From: CAILZL01 sp050248275
GTDB lineage: Bacteria; Pseudomonadota; Gammaproteobacteria; Steroidobacterales; Steroidobacteraceae
DNA: 64,000 nucleotides
Direction of reading: 5' to 3'
Assembly: GCA_050248275.1 (NCBI GenBank)
Contig: JBFWSR010000017.1
Location: forward strand, 20,724-84,723
Below the pieces are notes generated by a model that was given only the letters and a program-made list of their open reading frames with translations, had not been told where the DNA came from and made no database searches. A program made the position numbers and the translations under genes. Of this stretch, positions 1 to 8,039 are shown piece after piece (position 1 is the first letter of the stretch; every line of letters begins with the position of its first letter).

Positions 1-339
1 GCCGCTTATCAGGACATCCGGCTTGCGTGGGGAGGCAGCGATGACAGCGGTCAGGTCTTCAGTAAGCGTAACCCGGCTGTGCCACAGTATCTTCTTGCGT
101 GCCGGCGTCCAGCGTTTGGCGGCGATGGCTTCGCCGGCGAGATTGATCACGGCGGCGAATTCGCCGTGATCCAGTAGGTCGTTAAGATTGGCCAATGGCG
201 TGACCGTGGCGCCGCACAGACGTCGCACTGCATCCGGTGGCTGGCGACTGAGTACCGCAAGTTCATGGCCCTGTGCGTGCAGATGCCTGCAAAGCGCGCT
301 ACCGATAAAACCCGTTCCCCCGGTGATCAGGATTTTCAT
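1..339 (-). CDS. TIGR01777-family NAD(P)-binding epimerase, N-terminal part
   Basis: The gene starts at the ATG at 337-339 and runs off the left edge, so only the first 113 codons are present. The start MKILITGGTGFIGSALCRHL carries the GGTGFIG nucleotide-binding glycine motif of extended short-chain dehydrogenases. INLAGEAIAAKRWTPARKK further on is characteristic of the TIGR01777 group (YfcH-like and SulA-like sugar epimerase relatives). The substrate of this family is not established. It is divergent from the transporter at 516, so the 176 bp between them must hold both promoters. Family assignment is firm; function is not. Confidence 0.85.
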   Translation of the reverse strand, partial: MKILITGGTGFIGSALCRHLHAQGHELAVLSRQPPDAVRRLCGATVTPLANLNDLLDHGEFAAVINLAGEAIAAKRWTPARKKILWHSRVTLTEDLTAVIAASPRKPDVLISG

Positions 340-515
340 GACACTTCACTTTGATTTTATGAGGGCATAAGGCGAGCAATCCCAGTGTGGAAGCTTCGGC
401 GGCGAGTCGCAACCCGGCGCATTTGGCTTGACGCCATGTTGAGCGTGGCGCTGTGGCCATGGCGTGCGATTTTCTATAACGTGCTGCATTGATTGAATCA
501 CGGGCAGACTGGGGG

Positions 516-1910
516 ATGAGGATGAATATCGCGGAACGCTTTCGCGGTGTCGGCGCCGCCGTATCCGATGTGACCGAACGCTGGGTGCCGGATGCGTGGG
601 TCATCTGCATGATGCTGACTGCCCTGGCGCTGATATTGGCGGTGACGGGGGCAGGCGCGACGCCCAATGAGGCTGTGCTTGCCTGGGGACAGGGTATCTG
701 GAAGCTGCTGGCGCTCAGCATGCAGTTCACCATCACCATGGTGGCGGCCTATGCCTGTGTGGCGTCACGGCCTGCCTACCGTTTTTTTACTTGGCTGGCC
801 AGTCTGCCGAATCCGAATCGCCCGTTGCAGGCGGTGGTGATGGCAGGCGTCTTCTCGATGGTGACCGCCTATATCAACTGGGCGTTGTGTCTGGTGGCCT
901 GTGCACTGTTTACGCCATTTCTCATCAAGCGCAATCCACACAGCGATGTGCGTGTATTGATTGCCGCAGCTTATCTGGGCCTCGGCACGCTATGGCACGG
1001 CGGCATATCGGGCACAGCGCCGCTGATTCTGGCTACGCCGGATAATCCGCTGATCACGTCGGCCAGGGGCGCCGAACCGATTGTGCATCGCCTCTATCCG
1101 ATTTCGGAGTCGCTGTTCTCGGCTTTCAATCTCACCTATTGTGCAGTGATGTTTGTGATCGCGTTGCTGGTAGTGGTTTTGTTGCATCCCAGTCACGGCG
1201 TGCGCACGCTCACACCGGAACAAAGCGATGCCATTCTGCCGGCACCGCCAGAGAACGATCTGCCGCCGGCTCGTCCCGCCGATCATATTGATCGCTTTCG
1301 CGGCTGGACCTGGCTGGCGGTGGCGCTGATCCTGTACACGCTGATCCATTCGTTCGTGACCCGGGGCATCGGCAATAGCTGGACCATCGACGCCTACAAT
1401 GCGACCTTCCTGGCCCTGGCTCTGGCGTTGCATGGCAGCCCGGCCTCGTTTTTGCGCGCCTGCCGCCGCGCCATGGATTCGGCCTGGGGTTTCATTGTGC
1501 AGTTCCCGTTCTATGAGGGGATTTTCGGGTTGCTGCAATTCACTGATCTGGGGCATTGGCTCGGGCAGTTATTCGCCAACCTGGCGACAACCGGCACCTT
1601 TCCATTCATCGTCTATGTTTATTCGGGGTTGATGAATCTGTTTGTGCCATCCGGTGGTTCGAAGTATCTGATTGAGGCGCCGTTCCTGATTCCTGCCGGC
1701 GAGTCGCTGGGGGTTTCGCCGATCGCCACGACACTTGCCTACGCCTATGGCGATTCCACCACCAATCTCATTCAGCCATTCTTTGCGATCCCGATTCTGG
1801 CCGTGACCCGGCTGCGTTTCGGCGAGATTGTGGGTTATACGTTTGTGATCATGATGGTCCTTTTCATGGTCAATTGCGTGGCGATATTGCTGATGCCGGC
1901 TAGTTTATAA
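516..1910 (+). CDS. AtoE-like short-chain fatty acid transporter
   Basis: This is an integral membrane protein of about 464 residues with many hydrophobic segments across its whole length. It resembles the short-chain fatty acid transporter family (AtoE, TIGR00366). Family-typical stretches are ERWVPDAWVICMMLTAL near the N terminus, WGQGIWKLLALSMQF, LGTLWHGGISGTAPL, and FVPSGGSKYLIEAPFLIPA near the C terminus. Members are thought to import acetoacetate, butyrate or similar acids. An in-frame TTG at 489 is possible, but the ATGs at 516 and 522 lie behind a GGGGG/GAGG stretch, so the start is placed there. It is convergent with the hybrid kinase at 1932 (21 bp apart). Three sensor or regulator genes follow, so substrate-responsive control is plausible but inferred. 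Confidence 0.88.
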   Translation: MRMNIAERFRGVGAAVSDVTERWVPDAWVICMMLTALALILAVTGAGATPNEAVLAWGQGIWKLLALSMQFTITMVAAYACVASRPAYRFFTWLASLPNPNRPLQAVVMAGVFSMVTAYINWALCLVACALFTPFLIKRNPHSDVRVLIAAAYLGLGTLWHGGISGTAPLILATPDNPLITSARGAEPIVHRLYPISESLFSAFNLTYCAVMFVIALLVVVLLHPSHGVRTLTPEQSDAILPAPPENDLPPARPADHIDRFRGWTWLAVALILYTLIHSFVTRGIGNSWTIDAYNATFLALALALHGSPASFLRACRRAMDSAWGFIVQFPFYEGIFGLLQFTDLGHWLGQLFANLATTGTFPFIVYVYSGLMNLFVPSGGSKYLIEAPFLIPAGESLGVSPIATTLAYAYGDSTTNLIQPFFAIPILAVTRLRFGEIVGYTFVIMMVLFMVNCVAILLMPASL

Positions 1911-1931
1911 ACGGCTGCTGGACGGCCGGAT

Positions 1932-3440
1932 TCAATGCAGCAGTTCGGATAACGCCTGCACCAGACGATGAATATCCACTGGTTTGTTGAGCAGCCGCGA
2001 TTCAGGCAGATCCTGCTGACTGCGTAGCGCCAGTGAGGTGTCGCCTGTCAGGAAGACAGCAGGCAGGCGCTGGCCGATGCTGGCGCGCAGACCCTTGACG
2101 ATATCGACGCCGGTGCGGTGAGCATCGACATGGTAGTCACTGACCACCGCTGTAATGCCCGGCCCATGTTCTGCGTACAGGCTTTGTGCGGTGGCTTCAT
2201 TGCTGGCGCTCAGGGTGACGAAGCCCTCCAATTCCAGCGCCAGTGCAATGGCTTCGCGCACTGCATGATCGTCTTCGATGATCAGGATGCACTGTCCTTC
2301 GGGCGCGGCAGTTTCCATGGACTGCGGCGTGCTGCGCGTAGCAACCATCTGGCTGGAAACCTGTTCGTTGGGAATCGTTACCCGGAATGTCGTGCCGCGT
2401 CCCGGTTGAGACTCGACATGGATGCCGTAACCCAGCAGTTCGGCGATCTGTTTGACAATCGCCAGACCCAGTCCCACGCCCGGACGATCGGGACGCGAAC
2501 CATGCGGCTGGTAATAAGCATCGAAGATCTTTGCCAGTTGATCGCGCGGAATGCCGATGCCGGTATCGGTGACTTCCAATGCGGTTTCCTGCGGTGAGTG
2601 CAGCAGTTTGAGGCTGATCCTACCCTGGTCAGTGTACTTGATGGCATTGCCCATCAGGTTGTGCACCAGTTGCCGGATCAGTACCCGGTCGGTGTTCAGG
2701 CTGATGTTGGCAAACTGGGTTTCCAGGGCCAGATTCTTGGCGGCGACCACCGACTCGAACTGATCGCGCACTTCATTGAGCAACTGCCAGGCATTCACGG
2801 GTTCCAATGCGACCTTGACCGTGCCCGATTCCAGCTTGCTGATATCGAGCAGTGCGTTGAGCAGTTCGGTCATCGTGTCGATGGCGTGTTGCTGGCGCGT
2901 CACGATGGACAGCAGATCCGTGTCAGTCAGCTTGCGTTCCAGGCTGGCAGTGAGCAGGTGCAATGCCTGCAGGGGCTGGCGCAGATCGTGGCTGGCCGTC
3001 GCCAGAAAGCGGCTTTTTATCTGGCTGGCTTTTTTGGCTTCCTCACTGGTTTCGCGCAGGTGATGCATGAGCTGTTCCCAGTCGGTGACGTCGCGAATCG
3101 CGGCGACGATCTGCAACTTACCATCGACAGTGATCGGGCTCAGACTCACCCAGATGGGAAATTCGCTGCCATCGCGGCGACGACCGGATAACGCCACGCC
3201 GCGTTGTCCCATCGCACGTTGGGTGGGGTGTTTGACATACCCGGCGCGGTGCTGCAGGTGAGCGCCGCGATGCCGTTCCGGCAGCAGCAATTCCATGGTC
3301 TGCCCCAGCAGCTCTTCGGGCTGATAGCCGAACAGCGCAGTGGCGGCGGTGTTGGTGAACTGGATGTTGCCATCGGCATTGATCAGCAGCAGCGCGTCCG
3401 GCGCCTGTTGCAGCAGCTTGTCAGCGATTGCAGCTTCCAA
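1932..3440 (-). CDS. PAS-containing hybrid sensor histidine kinase
   Basis: Domains in order: a PAS domain (about residues 10-120, ALLLINADGNIQFTNTAA); a HisKA dimerisation domain with phospho-acceptor His near residue 150 (ATASHDLRQPLQAL); a HATPase domain with the N box NLMGNAIKYT, DTGIGIP and GVGLGLAIVKQ; and a C-terminal receiver domain with IIEDD and phospho-acceptor Asp near 435 (VVSDYH), ending in the LLNKPVD lysine region. No membrane segment is visible, so it is probably cytoplasmic. An ATG exists at 3482, but without a Shine-Dalgarno. The TTG at 3440 has GAGGA six bases upstream, so it is preferred; the true start could be either. With no separate output domain, it probably passes phosphate to, or competes for, another regulator. 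Confidence 0.9.
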   Translation of the reverse strand: MEAAIADKLLQQAPDALLLINADGNIQFTNTAATALFGYQPEELLGQTMELLLPERHRGAHLQHRAGYVKHPTQRAMGQRGVALSGRRRDGSEFPIWVSLSPITVDGKLQIVAAIRDVTDWEQLMHHLRETSEEAKKASQIKSRFLATASHDLRQPLQALHLLTASLERKLTDTDLLSIVTRQQHAIDTMTELLNALLDISKLESGTVKVALEPVNAWQLLNEVRDQFESVVAAKNLALETQFANISLNTDRVLIRQLVHNLMGNAIKYTDQGRISLKLLHSPQETALEVTDTGIGIPRDQLAKIFDAYYQPHGSRPDRPGVGLGLAIVKQIAELLGYGIHVESQPGRGTTFRVTIPNEQVSSQMVATRSTPQSMETAAPEGQCILIIEDDHAVREAIALALELEGFVTLSASNEATAQSLYAEHGPGITAVVSDYHVDAHRTGVDIVKGLRASIGQRLPAVFLTGDTSLALRSQQDLPESRLLNKPVDIHRLVQALSELLH

Positions 3441-3488
3441 AATGATTCCTCGGTGCGCCTTGGCGGCGTTGGGCCGGCGCATTGTAAG

Positions 3489-4670
3489 ATGCAGCGCTGT
3501 GGTTGTTCCAAGGTTAATTCTCGGGTTGATGCTCAAGTGCCCTCGTTCCCTCATGCCAGGCAAGCCGGTATCCAGGATGTTCAGCAGGAACTGCTGCTGG
3601 CAATGGGTGCGGTTGTGCCGTTTGCGGCCACGTTGCAGCGGGGGCGGTTGCACATTCGTTGGTCGCCCAGCCTGTGCCGGCTGTTCGGTGTACCGACTGG
3701 CAAACGTGGCTGGCGCGGTGGACCGTTATTCAACGCGCAGGTGCCATCGGAAGATCAGGCCCAGCTACGCGCAGCCCTTGAGCGTCTGATCCACCAGGGC
3801 GAGCCCGTGGATATTCGTTATGCACTGTTTGCGGGTGAAGCGCAGCGTCACATCCAGTTGCGCGCCTGTTTGCAGCAACAAGCGGGCAGGCAGCGGGTAA
3901 TCGGCGTATTCAAGGATTGCACGGCAGATGCCGCTGCGGAGCGTCAGGTGCAGGCCTCGCAAGAACGGCTGCAGAGCGTCGGCAGGTTGACCCTGCTCGG
4001 TGAAGTGGCTTCGGGATTGGCACATGAGTTGAATCAGCCGCTGGCGGCGATTGCCACCTTTGCCCAAGCCGGCGAGCGTTTGCTGGGTCTGGCCGAGCCG
4101 CGTCTGGAGAAAGCGCAACAGGTGTTTCGTGAAGTCAGCCAACAGGCGTTGCGTGCGGGAGAAATCATCCGGCACATGCGCAGCCTGATCAAGCGGCGGG
4201 CTGCCCAGGTGGAGTCGGTAAACTGCGATACGCTGATCCGTGATTTTCTGGCGCTGGCCGAGCCCATGGCGCGCGCCAGCAGCGTGCAGCTGTTGACGCA
4301 TATCGATGCCATCGAGCGCACGGTTTCGGTGGATGTCACGCAGATCCAGCAGGCCATGATGATTCTGTTCCAGAATGCGCTGGAGGCGACGCGCGAGCAG
4401 CAGTTGAGCCATCCGCAGGTGCGGGTTGAGCTGCTGGCGCGCGAGCAGGGGGTGGAATGGGCGGTGGCGGATCAGGGGCCGGGAGTCAGCGCAGCAACTG
4501 CCTTGCAGATGTTCCAGCCATTCTTTTCCACCAAGGACAATGGCACCGGTCTTGGATTGATCAGTTGCAGCAACATTCTGGAGGCGCATGGCTGCCGTCT
4601 GTCGTTTGACAATCTGCCGGAACGCGGCTGCCGTTTCTGGTTTGTACTGCCTTATGATGCGCCTGCCTGA
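3489..4670 (+). CDS. sensor histidine kinase of the DctS/FixL type
   Basis: This protein of about 393 residues has an N-terminal PAS-like sensing region (WSPSLCRLFGVP near residue 60). A HisKA domain follows with GEVASGLAHELNQPLAAI, the phospho-acceptor His near residue 178. The ATPase domain shows LFQNALEA, DQGPGVS, FQPFFSTK and GTGLGL. The HELNQPL box is typical of kinases that pair with FixJ-type regulators (FixL, DctS and relatives), and such a regulator follows at 4949, so they are a likely cognate pair. No transmembrane segment is evident. The start is uncertain: the ATG at 3489 lacks a clear ribosome site, and an in-frame GTG lies at 3537. The signal sensed is unknown. Confidence 0.88.
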   Translation: MQRCGCSKVNSRVDAQVPSFPHARQAGIQDVQQELLLAMGAVVPFAATLQRGRLHIRWSPSLCRLFGVPTGKRGWRGGPLFNAQVPSEDQAQLRAALERLIHQGEPVDIRYALFAGEAQRHIQLRACLQQQAGRQRVIGVFKDCTADAAAERQVQASQERLQSVGRLTLLGEVASGLAHELNQPLAAIATFAQAGERLLGLAEPRLEKAQQVFREVSQQALRAGEIIRHMRSLIKRRAAQVESVNCDTLIRDFLALAEPMARASSVQLLTHIDAIERTVSVDVTQIQQAMMILFQNALEATREQQLSHPQVRVELLAREQGVEWAVADQGPGVSAATALQMFQPFFSTKDNGTGLGLISCSNILEAHGCRLSFDNLPERGCRFWFVLPYDAPA

Positions 4671-4948
4671 TGGGTGATCTGGCTCGGGCGGGATACGGAA
4701 AATTCCCGGGCAATAGTAGTGTGTGCCGTAAGGGCTTCCCGCAGCGCTGGCGCGGCGGCACCTGACTAGGCTGTGTATCTTACTGATGCGATGCTTGTCT
4801 TGAGTGTATGTAACCGTCAGCCCGCGAGTCGTTTGTCGCATGCGCCAGACTTGGATCATTGAATAAACACTCCATGCGCGACACTTAAGCAGCATAGCTG
4901 AGTCCGCGCATTACCAAACTATTCATACAAACAGCCATTGGAGTACGA

Positions 4949-5614
4949 ATGTCAGTCACCAACAATAAAGCGGAACCGGATGCCGTGCATGCTTCGCAGC
5001 CTACCAGGGCCGCTGTATTTGTCGTTGATGACGACGATGGCGTGCGGCGCGCACTGGGCACGCTGATGGAATCAGTGGGCTACCTGTACGTGGCTTATCC
5101 ATCGGCAGTTGAATTTCTGCGGCATTACGATCCGGCTCAGCCGGGATGCCTGATTCTGGACATCCGCATGCCGGAAATGAGCGGTCTGGAGTTGCAGCAG
5201 GAACTGAATCGGCGTGGTTACCACATACCCGTGATTTTCGTTACCGGACACGGCGATGTGCCCATGGCTGTGGATGCCATGAAGAAGGGCGCGTTTGATT
5301 TCGTGCAGAAGCCATTCCGCGATCAGGATTTGCTGGATCGCGTCAATCGCGCCTTGCAGGCAGATGCCGGCGTGCGTCAGGAATCGGCCGGCAAGGACGA
5401 GGTGCAGCGTCGCTGGGGCACGTTGACGCCACGCGAGAAAGAGGTCATGGCTCTGATAGTGGAAGGCAAGGCCAACAAGGTGATTGCCATGGATCTGAGC
5501 TTGAGCGAACGCACGGTGGAAATTCACCGCGCGCGGGTCATGGAAAAGATGAAAGCCCGGTCCGTGGCGCAGTTGGTCAAGATGTCCCTGTTGCTGCCCG
5601 GTGCCGATGCCTGA
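4949..5614 (+). CDS. FixJ/NarL-family two-component response regulator
   Basis: This protein of 221 residues has a receiver domain followed by a LuxR-type helix-turn-helix. The receiver has the acidic cluster VVDDDD, phospho-acceptor Asp near residue 71 in LILDIRMPEM, the Thr in FVTGHGD, and Lys in QKPF. The output domain is LTPREKEVMALIVEGKANK followed by LSLSERTVEIHRARVMEKM. This layout is that of FixJ, DctR and TodT. The ATG has GGAG five bases upstream. It lies 278 bp behind the kinase at 3489, long enough for its own promoter. Its targets are unknown; the adjacent AtoE-like transporter is one candidate by position only. Confidence 0.92.
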   Translation: MSVTNNKAEPDAVHASQPTRAAVFVVDDDDGVRRALGTLMESVGYLYVAYPSAVEFLRHYDPAQPGCLILDIRMPEMSGLELQQELNRRGYHIPVIFVTGHGDVPMAVDAMKKGAFDFVQKPFRDQDLLDRVNRALQADAGVRQESAGKDEVQRRWGTLTPREKEVMALIVEGKANKVIAMDLSLSERTVEIHRARVMEKMKARSVAQLVKMSLLLPGADA

Positions 5615-5631
5615 CGGTAGTTGGCAGCCCC

Positions 5632-6444
5632 TCAGGGTTTGGCTGCAGCCTTGTACAGCGGCAGTACCTTGGACACATTGGCCTGCAAATCGCTGATGCG
5701 ACTGTTGCTGGAAGGGTGAGTGCTGAGGAATTCCGGCCCGTTGTTGCCTGCTTTCTGGCTCATTTTCTGCCATAAGCTGACTGCTGCGTTGGGGTCGTAA
5801 CCGGCCCGGGCCATCAACTCCAGGCCGATACGGTCGGCTTCGGTTTCCTGTTCGCGGCTGTGCGGCAGGCCGAAAGTGACCTGAGTGATCTGCGAAGCCA
5901 GTTGCATGGTGCCTTCCCCAGCGCCGGTCACCACGGCCAGTACGCTCAATCCCACCTGCTGGGCATAGGCGCGCGACACGCGTTCACGAGTGTGTTCACG
6001 CAGCGCATGGGCGACTTCATGGCCGATGATGGCGGCCAGTTCCGCGTCGCTCAATTGCAGTTGATCGATGATGCCGGAGTACACCATGATCTTGCCGCCC
6101 GGCATGCAGTAAGCATTGAGCTCGTCGGTTTTCTGCACATTGACTTCCCACTTCCAGTCTTTTGCATCCGGACGAAAGGCGGTCGTTTGCGGAATCAACC
6201 GGTTGGCGATCGTGCGTACGCGCTGTGTCTGTGCTGGATCGGTATTGAGCGCGCCTTTTTTCTGGGCGCCGGTCAGTTCCTGTTGATAGGCCTCGACGGC
6301 GCCTTGCTCCACCTGTTCTTCCGAAACCAGCATGTATTGCTTGCGGTCGACGCCAATCGCACCTTGTTCGGTGGTTTGCACCGCCGTGCAGGCAGTCAGC
6401 AGGACGCTCAGGAACAGTGTTGCGCGGAGTAGATTGCGTTTCAT
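5632..6444 (-). CDS. M48-family metallopeptidase, predicted lipoprotein (LoiP/YggG-like)
   Basis: The ATG at 6442-6444 gives a 270-residue protein that opens with a lipoprotein signal (MKRNLLRATLFLSVLLTAC, lipobox LTAC), so it should be anchored to a membrane facing the periplasm. The zinc site is HEVAH near residues 141-145, with the third-ligand region EADRIGLELMARAGYDP downstream, as in M48 peptidases. A C-terminal STHPSSNSRI segment is also typical. Family members such as LoiP and BepA act in quality control of the outer membrane and periplasm; the role here is inferred. An upstream in-frame start would place residues before the signal peptide and is unlikely. It is convergent with the response regulator (17 bp apart). 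Confidence 0.92.
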   Translation of the reverse strand: MKRNLLRATLFLSVLLTACTAVQTTEQGAIGVDRKQYMLVSEEQVEQGAVEAYQQELTGAQKKGALNTDPAQTQRVRTIANRLIPQTTAFRPDAKDWKWEVNVQKTDELNAYCMPGGKIMVYSGIIDQLQLSDAELAAIIGHEVAHALREHTRERVSRAYAQQVGLSVLAVVTGAGEGTMQLASQITQVTFGLPHSREQETEADRIGLELMARAGYDPNAAVSLWQKMSQKAGNNGPEFLSTHPSSNSRISDLQANVSKVLPLYKAAAKP

Positions 6445-6629
6445 GGCAAGGTTCTCGTGCAAGTTGCTTGGTAATGGCCGCAAACAGTATGAACTGTAAG
6501 GGAATCAGATGTGCAAGTGTGTGGATTTTGCCTGATTGGCGGATAAGGCGCCCGGCCGCAGCCACGTCGATTCGACATTCAAGGGGCGGCGTCGCATCCG
6601 GCGTGATTGGAAGGGCAAGAAGAAACGGA

Positions 6630-6908
6630 TCAGCGTGTGCCCGTCAGGCTTTCCATCATCAGACCGGTACCGCCGCGGGTAATATGCGCAACGATGGCGG
6701 TACGGCGATGAATCTTGGTGACTACGCCCAGATTGATGGCGAAGGCCAGCTGGACGGTGGTGCCCTTTTTCAGTCCCATATTGCTGGTTTCGATAAACAC
6801 GCCATTCGCACTGAGGTTCTTGGCGCGACACAGCCTGCCGGGGCGACCGGGGATGGAAACAAAGACCATCGTGCGCGCCTTGTGGCGATTGTGGAGACGT
6901 CGCTCCAT
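6630..6908 (-). CDS. PilZ-domain protein
   Basis: A single-domain protein of 92 residues. It opens with the basic MERRLHNRHKAR stretch (an RxxxR-like element) and has KNLSANGVFIET, matching the (D/N)xSxxG motif by which PilZ domains bind cyclic di-GMP. AGAGG lies about six bases before the ATG at 6908. Single-domain PilZ proteins act as c-di-GMP receptors that adjust motility, pili or polysaccharide output; the partner here is unknown. A second gene with a c-di-GMP-type domain (8040-9575) lies nearby but in another transcription unit. Confidence 0.82.
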   Translation of the reverse strand: MERRLHNRHKARTMVFVSIPGRPGRLCRAKNLSANGVFIETSNMGLKKGTTVQLAFAINLGVVTKIHRRTAIVAHITRGGTGLMMESLTGTR

Positions 6909-7143
6909 GGGCAGCCTCTGTGTAGTTGGGTTTGGTATCGTGATGGAATGGTGATGCCAGCCATCCTGATGGCGGCAATTATGCCGTATGTTTTTATATG
7001 CGCGAAATAGTCATGAGTGATTCATTGGTGTTTCATGGACGGCTTATGTCATTGCACTCGCGGTATTGCAGATGGTTGGTTCAGCCGGGCCCTGGCTCGT
7101 AGTAGGCTTGGCGGATTATGCGTAATTCCAGCGGGAGCGATCT

Positions 7144-8037
7144 TTGTCCTTGATGAACGCCCAGTCGATGGCCGTGGTTACGGCAGCTCGCGATCTGCCG
7201 ATTGGCGTCTTTGACTCCGGCGTGGGTGGACTGACCGTACTGCGAGCCCTGCAATCCAGTCTGCCTCAGGAGCGTTTTATCTACCTGGGCGACACGGCGC
7301 GTCTGCCCTATGGGACAAAAAGCGCCGAGACCATCATTCGATATTCCTTGCAGGCGGCTGCTTATCTGGTGGGGCAGGGTATCAAGTGTCTGGTCGTGGC
7401 CTGCAACACGGCTTCTTCAGCGGCGCTGGAAGTGCTGCGTGCCCATCATCCTGATCTGCCCATTGTCGGAGTGGTTGAGCCGGGCGCAGCGGCGGGTTGT
7501 CGTGCGTCGTCAAATGGACGCATCGCGGTCATCGCCACTGAGGGGACGGTACGGGGCGGCGCGTATCAGCGGGCGATTACGCGCATTCGCGCTGACGCCA
7601 CGGTCATTGCCCGCGCCTGTCCGCTGTTCGTGCCTCTTGCCGAGGAAGGCTGGGTAAACGGTCCGATCGTTGAGGCCATTGCCAGGAGCTATCTGGATGA
7701 GTTGTTTACTGACAGTCACGCGCCCGACACGCTGGTGTTGGGATGCACGCATTTCCCGGTCCTGCGCCCTGCGTTGGCGTCAGTGGTTGGGCAGGGCGTG
7801 ACGATTGTCGATTCGGCGGATACCACGGCCGAAGCCGTGGTCGAGTTGCTGCGGGAGCACGATTTGTTCAGCGCTGCTGCCGGTTCGGCGCCATTACGGC
7901 CGAGGGTGAGATTCCTGGCGACGGATGGCCGTGAGCGCTTTGCGCGCGTTGCCGCCTACTTTCTGGAGCGTCCGATTTCACCGGAATCGGTGGAGCTGAT
8001 TGATCCGGGCTTTGCGGTCGGCGGCGTCGGAATGTAG
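7144..8037 (+). CDS. murI: glutamate racemase
   Basis: Interconverts L- and D-glutamate in the cytoplasm, supplying D-Glu for peptidoglycan. All family landmarks are present: IGVFDSGVGGLTVLRAL, YLGDTARLPYG, the first catalytic cysteine in VACNTASSAAL, VGVVEPGA, and the second catalytic cysteine in LVLGCTHFPVL. The length of about 297 residues is slightly over the usual 265-285 because of a short N-terminal extension. The TTG at 7144 has GGGAG six bases upstream. An in-frame ATG at 7153 sits too far from it, and another lies at 7168, so the start is not certain. It is convergent with the HDOD gene, two bases apart. Confidence 0.95.
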   Translation: MSLMNAQSMAVVTAARDLPIGVFDSGVGGLTVLRALQSSLPQERFIYLGDTARLPYGTKSAETIIRYSLQAAAYLVGQGIKCLVVACNTASSAALEVLRAHHPDLPIVGVVEPGAAAGCRASSNGRIAVIATEGTVRGGAYQRAITRIRADATVIARACPLFVPLAEEGWVNGPIVEAIARSYLDELFTDSHAPDTLVLGCTHFPVLRPALASVVGQGVTIVDSADTTAEAVVELLREHDLFSAAAGSAPLRPRVRFLATDGRERFARVAAYFLERPISPESVELIDPGFAVGGVGM

Positions 8038-8039
8038 TG

